The notes below the pieces were generated by a model. That model did no database searches. It was not told the origin of the DNA and worked only from the letters and a program-made list of their open reading frames with translations. Below are positions 23,650 to 35,161 of a stretch of DNA of 64,000 nt, piece by piece. The translations under genes and the position numbers were made by a program. The stretch comes from Combretum micranthum (taxonomy: Eukaryota; Streptophyta; Magnoliopsida; Myrtales; Combretaceae). Each line of letters starts with the position of its first letter. The stretch's first letter is position 1. The stretch is taken from assembly GCA_024138025.1 (NCBI GenBank), contig JAMXBD010000713.1, positions 620,001 to 684,000 on the forward strand. The letters run 5' to 3'.

Positions 23650-25630
23650 CCTTTAAATCAGGTCCATCCATTTGGGAAAGAATCAATGCTCCTCCCGACA
23701 ACACTTTTCTAACTACATACGGTCCTTCATAGTTTGGTGTAAACTTTCCCTGGAATCTTGCACATTTGGCAGCATCTTTCTCAAAACTAAGTCACATTCT
23801 TGGAAATTTCTTGGCTTGACCTTCTTGTTGAATGCCTTAGCCATCCTTTGCTGGTATAACTGGCCGTGACACATTGCGGTCAACCTCTTTTCATCTAATA
23901 GATTCAATTGTTCAAATCTTTGTTTTATTCACTCAGCTTCATCAAGTTTTGTTTCAACTAATATCCGAAGTGATGGGATCTCAACTTCCACGGGTAAAAC
24001 AGCTTCAGTTCCGTATACCAAGGAATAGGGTGTTACCCGGTTGATGTTCTTACAGACGTTCGATACGCCATTAATGTGAGCGGTAGCATTTATGCCAATC
24101 TTTATAGACAATGGTCATCTTTTCAATAATTCTCTTGATGTTCTTATTGGCTGCTTCAACTGCACCATTCATTTGTGGTCGATACGGAGTAGAATTCCGA
24201 TGCTTGATCTTGAATTGCTGACACAAATTTGTTACTTCTTTATTGTTCAAATTCGTACCATTATTAGTGATGATACTTTTTGGAGTTCCATATCGAGTAA
24301 TGATGTCTCTTTTGATAAACCGCACAACTACGGACTTTGTTACACTTGCATAAGAAGCGGCTTCTACCCATTTAGTGAAGTAATCGATTGCAACCAATAT
24401 GAACCGATGATCATTCGAAGCTTTGGGTGAAATTGGCCCAATGACATCTATCCCCCATGTTGGGAAAGGCCATGGGGTTGACATTGACTGTAATTTTTTT
24501 GGAGGGGCACTTATCTTGTTTGCATAGATCTGGCATAAATGACAAGATCTCACATGTTTGATACAGTCTGATTCCATAGTTAACCAGAAGTATCCTATTC
24601 TCATAATCTTTTTGGCTAGCATGTAACCACTCATATGAGGACCACAAATTCCTTCATGAACTTCTTCCATGAGCTTCTGGGCCTCTTTTTCATCTACACA
24701 TCTTAACAAAGTCGTGTCAAATGATCTTCTGTATAATGTATTTCCGCTTAGCAAAAAATGACTGGCCAAGCGCCTCAGTGATTTCTGATCTTTCTTGGTA
24801 GCACCTTCAGGGTAATTTCCCGTTTGCAAAAGAACTTTAATATCTTGGAACCAGGGTTCATCTGATTCAATCATGGCGCAGAATGCGGGTTCACTTCTCA
24901 CCCGGACTTGCAAAGGTTGTATTCTTGCTCCTTCAGTAAACTGAATTAATGAGGCCAAAGTAGCCAGAGCATCAGCAAACTGATTTTGAGTTCTTGGCAC
25001 ATATACAAAGGAGATTTCCTTGAATCTTCCTGTCAGTTCTGCCAAGTGATTATGATAAGGAATCAACTTGGGATCCTTTGTTTTAAAATCTCCTCGAGTT
25101 TGAAAAATAATAAGTGACGAATCTCCAAAAACTTCGAGCTCTTGAATTTCCATTTGGATTGCCATCTCTAAACCCAAAATGCATGCTTCATATTCTGCTA
25201 TATTATTCGTATAAGGGAACATTAATCTGGCCGATGCTGGGTATTGGTTTCCTTCAGGTGAAATTAGGACTGCCCCTATTCCACATCCATACACATTAGC
25301 TGCTCCGTCAAAATACAATTTCCAATTCGGCATTCTTTCATCTTCCGTTTGTGTTACCCGAATCCCTTCGGGGAATTGATCTTGTTCCTTTAGTTCCTCA
25401 TCAACCGGGCTTTCAGCGAGTTGATCAGCCAAGGCTTGTCCTTTAATTGAATTTTGTTTAACATAGGTAATATCAAACTCAGACAGCAACATTTGCCATT
25501 TTGAAATTCGACCAACCAAGGCGGGCTTATTTGCCAGATACCTCAAGGGATCATGCTTTGTAATTAACTCGATTGAGTAAAAGAGCGTGTATTGCCTGAG
25601 TCTATGCATAGTCCATACTAATGCACACAA
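23650..25630 (-). pseudogene. Tat-type pol: end of RNase H, second RNase H, integrase (broken)
   Basis: The long frame 25630-24071 covers the end of the RNase H/connection, with KWQMLLSEFDITY and an ADQLAE tail. It then holds a second, archaeal-type RNase H with YFDGAANVYGCGIGAVL, NNIAEYEA, VFGDSSL and ADALATLAS; its D-E-D-D residues are intact. Integrase follows: zinc-binding region H..H..C-H-L-C (about GPHMSGYM..SCHLCQIY), first catalytic Asp in WGIDVIGPI, and catalytic Glu in NGAVEAANKN. The second catalytic Asp is replaced: ITNNGTNL where the family has IT-D-NG (codon 24263-24265). The C-terminal part continues in other frames at 24111-23929 and 23907-23713 after frameshifts. With catalytic residues D,N,E this integrase should be inactive. 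Confidence 0.92.
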
Positions 25631-27066
25631 GTTCTTTCTATCTCTGAATACTTTTGCTCTCCATTTGAGAATTTTTTGCTCAAGTAATAAATGGCTCTTT
25701 CTTTTCCATCTTCATCTTTTTGCCCGAGTACACAACCCATGGATTCCGGAAGAATTGTCAAGTATAAGAACAAAGGCTTTTCGGGTACTGGAGTGATCAA
25801 TACGGGGGATTTGTCAGATACTGCTTAATTCGGTTAAAAGCTTCTTCACATTCTTCATTCCATTCAATTTGGGCATTCTTTCTCAATAATTTAAACAGTG
25901 GTTGACATTTATCCGTCAACTGGGAAATAAATCGAGCAATGTAATTCAGCCTCCCCAAAAGACTTCTAATTTCTTTCAATGTTGTTGGGGGAGGTAATTC
26001 CTGAATTGCTTTGACCTTATCAGGATCAATCTCTATTCCTCTTTGACTGATCAAATCCCAATAGTTTCCCAGATGTTACTCCAAAAATGCACTTTTCTGG
26101 GTTTAATTTTAATTGAAACTTTCTCAATCTTTCAAAAAGTTTCCTTAATACTTCTACATGATCTTCTCCTTCTTTTGATTTGGCAATCATGTCATCAACA
26201 TATACTTCCACCTCTCTATGCATCATGTCATGCAATATGGTCTGCATTGCTCGCTGATAAGTTGCTCCGGCATTCTTGAGACCAAATGGCATGACCTTAT
26301 AGCAAAAAGTTCCCCAGGCTGTGACAAATGTGGTTTTGACCTTGTCCTCTTCGGCCATCAATATTTGATTGTATCCCGAAAATCCATCCATAAATGAGAA
26401 TAGATGGTTTCCAGCTGTATTGTCTACCAAGACATCAATATGTGGCAACGGGAAATTATCTTTTGGGGTCGCTTGATTCAAGTCTCTAAAGTCCACACAG
26501 ATTCTAAGTTTCCCATTTTTCTTAAGTACTGGTACTATTTGATACCCAATCTGAGTAATCCGAAACTTCAATGAATCCAACTTCGAGTAACTTCTTGACC
26601 TCATCTTTAATTTTAAGTAGCAAATCGGGTCTAAATCGCCTTATTTTTGCTTCTTAGGCTTAACGCCTTCTTTGGTTGGCAATTTATGGACCACAATTGA
26701 CGGATCTAAACCGGGCATATCACTATATGACCATGCAAAAACATCCAAATACTCTGCTAGTAGCTTAATCAAACCCTGTGTTGTGTCTTCTGGCAATTTA
26801 CCCCCAATTCTCAAATTCCTAGGATCTTCACTTGTTCCCAAATTAACCAATTTAGTGGGTTCAGGGGTTTCAATCCTTTCTTGATCAAAGTTTTGCCAAT
26901 TTTCTTGTGTTTTCAATTGATAATCGATATCATCTTCAACGACTAACCCAGTAGGGTTGGAGGTGATATCGATATTTTCAGTATTTACAGACGCGAGATA
27001 TCCCGGAACCTCATCACAAAAGTCGGATCTGGTAGAATGAGAAATGAATAAGAATATGGAAAACAT
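25618..27066 (-). pseudogene. Tat-type reverse transcriptase and RNase H (broken)
   Basis: The RT lead-in is at 27066-26641 (LPEDTTQGLIKLLAEYLDVFAWSY..MPGLDP) and stops at KPKKQK. The RT core is at 26604-26026. It shows VPVLKKNGKLRICVDFRDLN, FMDGFSGYNQI, the fingers-palm block FCYKVMPFGLKNAGATYQRAM, and catalytic YVDD in EVYVDDMIAKS, so the active-site motifs are intact. A frameshift follows GKLLGF; the connection domain continues at 26054-25797 (LLGRLNYIARFI) and RNase H at 25800-25618 (AIYYLSKKF). The enzyme would copy element RNA into DNA, but at least three breaks prevent a continuous product. Confidence 0.93.
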
Positions 27067-27403
27067 AAAAGAAGTTTATTAAATTTGAAATGGTGTTTAA
27101 GTACACTTATTTGAGCAACACATAAAGCAGAAAAATACAAAACGCAATCTAATATCGGTCCTTACTTAAGAAAATTAAAACTAGCACAAGGTATGGAAAA
27201 CCAATTCTTCAAAGCTATCTTCTTGGGTGGATCATCTTCTTGGAGTCATCTGTCTTCTGGACATGATGAGGCTTTGGAAAGGAGCTTCTGATGTGCGGAT
27301 TTCGATGTCTGGATCATACTCTTTATTAAGCTTCTTGTTCTCATCTTATTCTTCATCTCTGCTACCTCTGTTTGAGTAGGAGAATATCCTAGGCCAAAAG
27401 TTC

Positions 27404-28340
27404 CTATCTGAGCTTTTTTTCTTCATTTATTACACAGACTTCTTCAAATATTTGGAGCCCAAAGTCTTCTTCTTCTCCTTTTCCAATGTATGGAATAGCC
27501 GTTTCTTGATAGATGGCATAATCTTGTTCTCCCATAACGGTAACAAGTTGGCCATTTGCTACAAATTTAACCCTCTGGTGCAAGCTTGAGGGTATTGCTC
27601 CTGCTGCATGAATCCATGGCCTTCCAAGCAACAAATTAAATGTTCTTGGGATATCTATCACTTGAAAAGGAATTAGGAAAGTTTGAGGCCCAATAGTGAC
27701 CTCTAATTCCACTTCTCCAATTATTTCCTTCTTTGATCCATCAAATGCTCGTACTACAGTAGGACTTGGCTTGATATTGACGGGTCTACTTCCAACAAAT
27801 TCAGAGTAGCCAGGGGGCATACATTCAGGAAGATCCATTGTCAATAAGCACTCGGGAGACGACCTTACCATTGCTTTTGACAACAATAAAAAGAGCTTAT
27901 TATGTTGGCCACCTTCTTCTCTAATTCTTCAGATGAGAAGCTAATTTGCTCATTTGCAAAGACAGAACTGATATATGTTCCAAGGTTTTTTCTGTCACAC
28001 CTCTGGAACTTTTACTTCTTTGAGAACTTTGAACAAGGCCTCACGGTGAATATCAGAGCTAATTAACAAACCCATGAGTGATATTTGGGCTGGTGTCTTG
28101 GCTAGTTGTTCAACTACTTTGAATTCACTTGCCTTCATGAGTTTAGCCAATATTGCTTTCTCATCTTCCTTCTTTTCTTCATCATTGGGGCGGCGATGAA
28201 TCCATGGTCACCTTCTTTGCAGTTGGTTCATAAAGTCTTCCCGAACGGGTAAGCCCGCCCAATCATAGAAGCGTGATTAACTGTCTGGTAATCAAATGGG
28301 GCAGCTTTGTAATCTTTACAGCAATTGGGATTTGAAAGTA
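27404..28340 (-). pseudogene. Tat-type aspartic protease region (frameshifted)
   Basis: The active-site motif VLIDNGSS is encoded at about 27852-27827 in one frame. The rest of the protease, VVRAFDGSKKEIIGEVEL, FQVIDIPRTFNLLLGRPWIH and AGAIPSSLHQ, lies in another frame (27886-27404), so a frameshift separates catalytic Asp from the flap and C-terminal fold. Tat proteases use D-N/S-G-S in place of D-T-G, so the N is not itself a defect. Upstream, 28200-28000 holds a leader (KAILAKLMKASEFKVVEQLAKTP and nearby, in pieces). The protease would cut the gag-pol polyprotein; here it cannot be made whole. Confidence 0.85.
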
Positions 28341-30128
28341 TAACTTCTAGGCTTCGAGACAGTTGTTCATCTCAAATTTGATTAACTTCGGTTCACATGT
28401 GATCATGCCAACAAATTTTTCTTCTTTGGAAGGCTTTTCTTCATCTTCAGACTCTGATCCCCATCCAGTGGCAGGAGCATCAGCATATACGCGTGGTTCA
28501 AACCAATAGTCAACCAGATATTGGTACTTTCCATCATCTCCTAGAGTTCCGACAGTTGGGTCTCCAGCTTGGTATCTTGCCCACAATTCTGCCTGTGTGC
28601 TTGACTTTCTTGGCTTTGGGACCAGCATTTCCATGATATCTTCTTTCTTATGATTCCATTTTGCAACAAATTGTAAATGGCTGGTCTGGTTTTGGTGCGA
28701 TCTCTCAGATTGATATAGGGCAAATGCCCCATTTGGCGGAGATTCCATGCCACTTGTTCTATGGTGATAGGCAATTCATCCAAGTTGACTTCTGGGTCGG
28801 CTTCGGCAGTGATCATATTAATAACCGACCCATGATTTGGCAATGGATTAGTAGAAACATTTGGAGGCTCCACAAAGTCTAATTGGATGGTCTTTGCATC
28901 AATAAGATCTTGAATCTTATGTTTGAGTCTCCAACAATAATCAGTGGAGTGCCCGATTTGCCCCATGTGATATTCACATTTTAAATCAGGGTTGTAGTTC
29001 TGGGCTTATAATCATCTTGGGTACTTCAAAGCCAATCAGATTATCGGCTCTCAATTTAGCCCATACTTGGCTGAGGGAACCGGTATTGGAGTAAAATTGC
29101 GTCGGTTGGGCCTTGATTGTTGATTCGAAACAACCCTTTGTTGATTTTGACCTTGATTGGTGGCAGAACTATGGATTTAGTAGGGTTTGCTGGACTTGAG
29201 ATATTGACCATACCGACAGTCGAATCCTTTCCTTTGTATGAGACATTTTTAGGTGCTGTATACTTCTTTTCTACTTGCAGCTTTCCGGCTGAGATAGCAT
29301 TCTCAATCTGCATCCGGCTACTACCACTTCTGAAAAACTTGCTGACGCATGCCCTATGAGATGAGAAAAGAATGGCTCTTCTAGTGTGTTGATGAAAGTA
29401 AAAGTGAGATCCTTTTCGGGCATCGGATTGGTGATTCTTGCAGCTAAAGCTCTCCATCGCTGAGCATATTCCTTGAAAGCTTCGTCTTTCTTCTTCTTCA
29501 TAGTACTCAAATCCCAGACCGAGGGTGCCATTTCGATGTTGAACTTGTATTGGTTGAAAAATGCCCTGGCTAATTTATCCCAAGTATCAATTTCTTGTGA
29601 GTCCAATTGGGCATACCAGGCTAATGCTGGACCAGTAAGGCTATCTTGAAAGGTCTGTACCATCAGTTTATCAAATTTGGCATACTGCCCCATACGTCGT
29701 ACATATAATCTTGTGTGCATGTTAGGACAGCCAGTTCCATCATATTTTTCGAACTCAGGTGCCTTGAATTTTTCAGGAAAAGCACCTTCCTCAAATTGTG
29801 GCAGGCTTAAAATCGCAGTCTGATCAAAGCCGTCAAATGCCTTCATCTTTTCAAACAATTTCTTCTCCATGTCCTAGCTTGGGCTTCAAGTTCTTTCTTT
29901 AGCTCGGCCATATTGAACTCAGTTGGGAATCATCAACGTTGACTGGTTGTCCATGATTTCTTTTCCTTTCTGTTCCCCGGAAGATTCTTCAGATGCTATA
30001 GGGGTCTTGGACTGAGTAACATTCTGAGTAAGGTCTGCATCTGTTCGGTAATTCTAAGCAGGGTTTGTTCCATGGCATTGAGTCTCTGTTCAGTGGTCTG
30101 ATGGGGTAGTGTTCCCGGTACTAGCCAT
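28340..30128 (-). pseudogene. Tat-type gag with zinc knuckle (broken)
   Basis: A likely start ATG at 30128 (MASTGNTTPSDH) is followed by a stop after 12 codons, so the start region is frameshifted. The capsid frame 29870-29271 has FKAPEFEKYDGTGCPNMH, LTGPALAWYAQLD, TWDKLARAFFNQYKFN and LAARITNP, the usual gypsy gag core. It shifts frame near 29290 and continues at 29457-29056 (ENAISAGKLQVEKK). A CX2HX5HX4C knuckle (CEYHMGQIGHSTDYC) is at about 28980-28936, then QDLIDAK and a linker to about 28347 with shifts. Gag would form the particle and bind element RNA. Confidence 0.92.
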
Positions 30129-32919
30129 CTTTGCTCGTGATCTAGTATAAATGGGACTTCTAACTGGTTTGGGAGCTATCTTTCAGGATTTTGGATTCGC
30201 TAGACTTGTTCGTAACTGGAGACGATAAGACCGTAAGTAAGAAAATAAGAATACTAACATACAAACACAAGGATGCAAATATGAATGCAAATGGGGATAA
30301 TGACCATCAAATTTTGATAAACACATTTATTGGAGTTGTAATATTCAAAAAACAATTTCATACAAAGTTAAATTACTATACTAAAAGTTCAAGAACCTTA
30401 ATTCCTAAAACTAAACTCAGGACTTCTAAACTAGTCTTCTAGTCTTGGCAGGGCAGATGATTTTCCTCAAGTAGTTGAGTCCTTTTTCGAGCTTTCTTCA
30501 ATTCATCCTCTAACAGTGCAATCCTGTTGTGAGCTTTTTCCAACGGTGGTCATCTCTTCTCTCCAGGTAATCCCGATGACACTTCAAGCCGAGCTGAAAC
30601 CATTTCCATGTAAGCAATCATTTCAGGATCAGGTTCAGGTGGTGCTGGTTCAAGAATGTTAGGAGCTTCATATTGGATGTCCTTATTCTTCTTCATTTGA
30701 CTGGCTATGTACCACCTGGTTGCTCTATAATCCCGAGTCACTTTATTTTCTGGCTCGACTTCGAAAACTGGCTTGATTTCCTATCATCCCAGATGGCTTT
30801 TATTTGGTTTACCTTGGACTTTTGCTATCTGGGTCATGGTTGGATCCATATAGTCGAGAATAACTCGTCCCAACGGGCTTGACAGTAATGTCTTGCAGCA
30901 TGCCATATTGCCTGATAACACTTGAGGGGTAATAGCCCGTACAGCCAGTGATTCCAATCAGGGGCACAGTTAGGTACTTCTTGCAACCTAAGATAGCAAG
31001 GGCACTTAAACCAACGGGCTTGCCACATAAAGTCTTCAGGTCATGTCTTCAAATATTGCAAGTATAGACCAGAAAGGCTCTCGTCTTCCATATGGACCGT
31101 TCAGCAAAAGACTGGATGAGATCATAACTTGGGCGGATAAGGGACCCATTAGCTAGCTTTTCCGTAGTACTTGGTGTGACTAGCAAACCAAACCATCAAC
31201 AGATGCATGCTTGCCTTGAAACTGCCCCTGCCCTTAGACTTGATGTGATTCAAACTTCTAATTTGTTCAGCTAGGAGGGCAGGAACATATGACTTGCCAG
31301 TTAAGTATTGTGCTACAAGCTCGATGACTCGGAAGTGAATGAACAGGTTCCCATGTGGAAAGAGTATGGTAGCAAAAGCAGCCACTATGAAAGCATTAAC
31401 TCTGTTTTCATTCCAGGTCACAACTGATACCGTAAAGGAATTCGGTTGCTTATGTAATTATCAAGTTTCCAAACCAATCCATCAAGGTAGTTAATCGGAT
31501 GGAGAATTCATTGCAACCCTTCATGGCTTCAATTACTGCTTCTCTTTTTAATCCCAAAAATTCTGAAATGATGCGGATCGGCTATGAGAAATTGGTACAT
31601 AGATCCCTCGGAAGTGGGTGGGGCTTGAAGCAACCTAGCATATTCTTCAATGGTAGGACTTAGCACATGTTGACCTAGACGGAATGCCACCTCATTGGGT
31701 TCCCAGAGATAAACAAGGGCTCGAAACATGGTAAATGGAACTTGGACCTTAGGTAAATTGAGGATCGGGCCCAACCTATCCTTAATGAATGACTGTTGAA
31801 TGGGGTTAAAACTGACCAACCATCGGTCCAGTAAAAGCATTGGATCCTTAAAAGTCTCCACTCGGGGCTCCTTGATGAGACGAGCCCATAGGCTATTGGT
31901 ATTGTCTGAACTTGAGGAAATTTGAAAGAACCATGAAATTTCTAACTTATATTTTATATGTGTGTTATTGAATTTATACATGCTTTTGATATGTATTGAA
32001 TATGATTTGTGTTCATGATGAACTATGTGTTTTATTATTTTGTTAAAATATTCAAATACTCTAGAATTTATTAAATATTTAGTTCATAAAATTTAAATTG
32101 CATTAACATGTAAGAATTATATTTGGAATGTATTAAAATAAGTAAATAGATCCATGTACATAAGCCTCATCGTAGCATAATTCTTTTTACCTTAAAGGGA
32201 GCTTAAACACAAGATTAATTAACCAAAGACAAGTTCATTAATTAGCAAATGATAAGTCATTAAATCCCTTGACCTCTTATGCCTCAAAAGTCAAAACTTG
32301 AGATAATATCAACTCAAATAGTGCAAAATTCGTGCACAATTTTCAGACCTCCTAAACATGCCTCCAAAAGCTTCAAAACACAATTTTCTTCTTCTCCAAA
32401 GCTCTCCTATGGATCTATATAGATAAGCCTCTCATCTTCTACAATTTCCACCATCAAAAGCATGCTAGAGGATCACAAAACCAAGGCCTAAAGTTCTATT
32501 GGTAAGTATGTTTTTCATGTCTTCAAAATATGCAAGTTCATTGTTTCTTAGCAATAGGTTTTAAGCTTAAACTTGTGTTTGATGATTTATATGCTTTGTT
32601 GGTGTATGAGAAGTGTTTTTTTGTTATAGGAGTTAGTTGTATATGTAGTATAAGAGATTAGAAGTGTTGAGAAATGCAAATGGTTGATGACTAAATGTTG
32701 GGTGTAGTGATTTGGGGTTTGAAGTATGATTTGTGTATGATGATTTGTGGTAGAGAGTTTGATGTTTTGAGTTGGAGTTTATGTTGTTTGAATAATGTAA
32801 TGAATATATAACAAGATTTGAAAAGTTTGGATTAAGTTTGGGAAATTTTTGAAAGTAAACAAATTTTGTAATAAAACAGGGGAAATCAAAAACATTTTCG
32901 TATAGGCTAAAATTTGGTC

Positions 32920-33290
32920 ATACGCCAGCATCTGGGGCTTCTACGCCGTCGGCTTATAGACGGTTGGAAGCGAACAGAGTTAAATTTGTTAAAGCCGTTT
33001 GAACGCCGCCGGCGTTCATTTTTTTCACATTGTATGCCGGCTACTGGGATTCCAAAGCAGCCGAGGTAGAGTGAGAAGCTGCTAGCGTACATAGATACGC
33101 TGCCGGTATGTACCTCTCGGCAGATTTTTGGAAATTTGGATTTGCATTCTACACCAGCTCAAAGCCGCCGCGCGTAGAATGAAGGCCTCCGGCGTACCTT
33201 CGAACGCTACCAGCGTTGGCAGTGTTAATTTTCAGAGTGTTGAACACCGGTTCAAAGCCGCCGGCTTTGAATGCCGGCGTATCCTCTATG
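32920..33290 (+). repeat. CGCCGGCG / GCC-box-like motif cluster in solo LTR
   Basis: About a dozen degenerate copies of (T/A)ACGCCGCCGGCGTT-like words stand out in AT-rich LTR sequence, for example ACGCCGCCGGCGTTC near 33003. AGCCGCC, the ERF-type GCC box core, occurs at 33163-33169 and 33256-33262. A similar cluster is in the solo LTR 49896-52179 at about 51715-52010. ORF 32907-33092 on the other strand is a by-product. Confidence 0.6.
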
Positions 33291-34170
33291 CTTTTGAATT
33301 TTAAAAACTTTCTTCAAAAATTTTCGAAGTTTGATATATGATCAATTCAGTACTTGTTCAGTGTTCTATGATATAATAGGATGTTTAAATGCTTTATTAT
33401 GACTTTGTATTAATTTATTTGAATTTCTTTGATTAATTGTATTTTCAACTAGTTAATTAGTGCTTAAGCTAAGTGTGAAATTTAATATTGTTTTAAACAG
33501 TGATAGATTCTCGCCCAGCTAACCCTGTTAATTCCCGAGCTATCTCAGGTACGCAGTGACTTGCTTGTATGTTTGTTAGGATAGGCATATTTAAATTTGA
33601 TATAAGTTCTAAATGACTTAAATATTGCTTGAATTGCTTGTGTTTTCACCGTTGAATCCGGTCCGAGGAGCGGTAACTTATCATGATGCAATGATATGTT
33701 AGTGTAGGCGCTTAGGCCAATAGTCATGATGCAATGACTAGGCTCGGTGGATAATCGATAGGAAATGTAGTAACTGAGCAACATTTATTTATTCTTGAAA
33801 AGAAGTAGTATAATTTTAATTCAATGTTTATGGGAGCATGTGAATTAATTTATATTATGGATTGAGTTAAGTGAAGTTGAGCAACTATATAACCTATATG
33901 AGATTATTCTTTTCGTGTAACGTTTCTAGGAGATATAGATATTCGGGCTATCTATATCAACCCCTGAGTGTCGTGAGCGTTACTCAGGATCCCAGAATCC
34001 CATGGCTTATCCCGAGTTTGAATACTCTAATGATGATTTGATCAATGAATACTAAAGAAAGATAAATGAAACATTAGTGTTGCATTGCATTAGTCTAGGT
34101 ATGATTGTCACTACGCTTTTGAGTGTTGTTGCTGTGTACTGGGCCTTTGGCTCACTGTTGCTATTTTTAG

Positions 34171-34244
34171 GTGATGATGACGGTTATGATGATATGGGCT
34201 ATGGGTCAGATTGGGAAAAGTTTATGGATGAATGGGGCAAGTAG
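34171..34244 (+). other. Candidate cryptic terminal exon encoding an acidic peptide
   Basis: The pyrimidine-rich TTGCTATTTTTAG ends at 34170 and is a plausible 3' splice site. The following frame reads DDDGYDDMGYGSDWEKFMDE and ends EWGK-TAG at 34244 (two bases of a split codon, 23 codons and stop). Equivalent frames occur at 62731-62816 and 50236-50335 in the other two solo LTRs, at similar distance from the LTR end. No ATG-led upstream exon in frame was found. Whether it is ever spliced and translated is unknown. Confidence 0.45.
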
Positions 34245-35140
34245 GAATCGAGTGCAAGATGACAAGGAAGAAAGTTTTTGAACAAGTTGTTTGATTTAAA
34301 TATGTATTTTGTGTTTTGAATAGAGGCTTGTTATTTAACACTTGTTTGTATATAAAGACTTAAAGTCTATTTTTCTTGTTTTGTAAAAACTTATGTAAGT
34401 TTTGTTGTGTCATGTGCTTGACACAAAATTGTAAATTATTTCCTTAAAAGTTCTATATGAATAGATTACTTAAGTGGGTAATCCTTTTGTAAAAAGTCTT
34501 TATATCAAGTTATAGTGGGTTAAACAAACAATTCACATAAATTGTTAGACTTAGGACAACCTTACATATAATATGAAAATATTATATGTGGTTGGGGACT
34601 TGATTTGCTAAATCTTAAGGATTAGTGGGTCGGGTCTTTACAAAATCATTTTCTGGGGATTTATAAAAAAACCTATTAGGAGACAAATCCAATATTTTCT
34701 GACGATTTTTAATTTAATTTTTTTTAAAAAAAAATTTACAACTCCATTTTTTTTAAAAAAAAAAAATGGTCAAATCCCATGAATGCATGATTTGGGTAAG
34801 GTTCTATAGGTCCCTTGGTCTAGCAAATCATAAGGCTAAATCGGAGTGGGAGTCTTTTCTTGATCTAGAGGGTGGAAACCACAGCCCCCGGACCTTACTT
34901 CGAACTCCTCGCTTAGGCTCGTAAGACGGTCTGGGTTCGACCGTATCTAGCACACATTGTGTGCAAAAATTCAAATGCACATGCACGTGGAATGAAAAAA
35001 TTTTAGTCTAAGTTACAGACATATATACAAGAACACATACCAACAAATAATTACATAATATACAAAATAAAGGATAAAATTAAAAATTTAAACTTAAGTG
35101 GCTAGCCTTCTTTTTTTTTTTTTTTAAAAAAATAAGCGAT

Positions 35141-35158
35141 TCCCCAGTGGAGTCGCCA
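35141..35158 (-). other. Primer-binding site of the Tat/Ogre-type element
   Basis: On the minus strand TGGCGACTCCACTGGGGA starts three bases after the 5' LTR end (TTGACA, then GCT). It would pair with a tRNA ending TCCCCAGTGGAGTCGCCA; an arginine tRNA is the primer usually named for Ogre elements. Its place beside the 35162 boundary fixes the right-hand LTR as the 5' LTR. Confidence 0.8.
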
Positions 35159-35161
35159 AGC

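Larger units (their letters stand above)
31923..34642 (+). mobile_element. Solo LTR (2,720 bp) nested in the Tat element
   Basis: It starts TGAAAGAACC..AAATTTC, resembling the LTR start at 59253 (TGAAATACCCTAAATTTTC), and ends GGGTCGGGTCTTTACA at 34642. Flanks are AAATT (31918-31922) and AAATC (34643-34647), a 5-bp target duplication with one mismatch. There is no second LTR, primer-binding site or internal domain. Probable promoter TATATAGA at 32416-32423, candidate splice donor TTG|GTAAGT at 32501/32502, a GC-rich CGCCGGCG cluster at 32920-33290, and a candidate terminal exon at 34171-34244. By size it could be a chromovirus-type Ty3/gypsy LTR, but no internal part is present to prove it. 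Confidence 0.85.
30550..34649 (-). pseudogene. Extra 5' ORF (ORF1) of the Tat/Ogre element, split by a solo LTR
   Basis: Upstream of gag, on the same strand, frames 31981-31529, 31421-31149, 31028-30834 and 30741-30550 make up one decayed protein. Readable parts are LWARLIKEPRVETFKDPMLL, LDRWLVSFNPIQQSFIKDRLG, MFRALVYLWEPNEVAFRLGQ and EYARLLQAP, then LFPHGNLFIHFRVIELVAQY, LLPLKCYQAIWHAARH and a Pro/Glu-rich tail. I recognise it as the additional ORF of Ogre/Tat elements, possibly related to plant mobile-domain proteins; its biochemical role is not established. The minus-strand ATG at 34649-34647 lies directly across the nested LTR (31923-34642) from the rest of the frame, so the insertion fell just after the first codons. 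Further stops occur near 31529, 31149 and 30834. Confidence 0.75.

Noticed and set aside
29117..29359. Plus-strand ORFs inside gag and pol (also 24092-24430, 26043-26279, 28661-28882)
   Set aside because: They are antisense shadows of the minus-strand retrotransposon domains.
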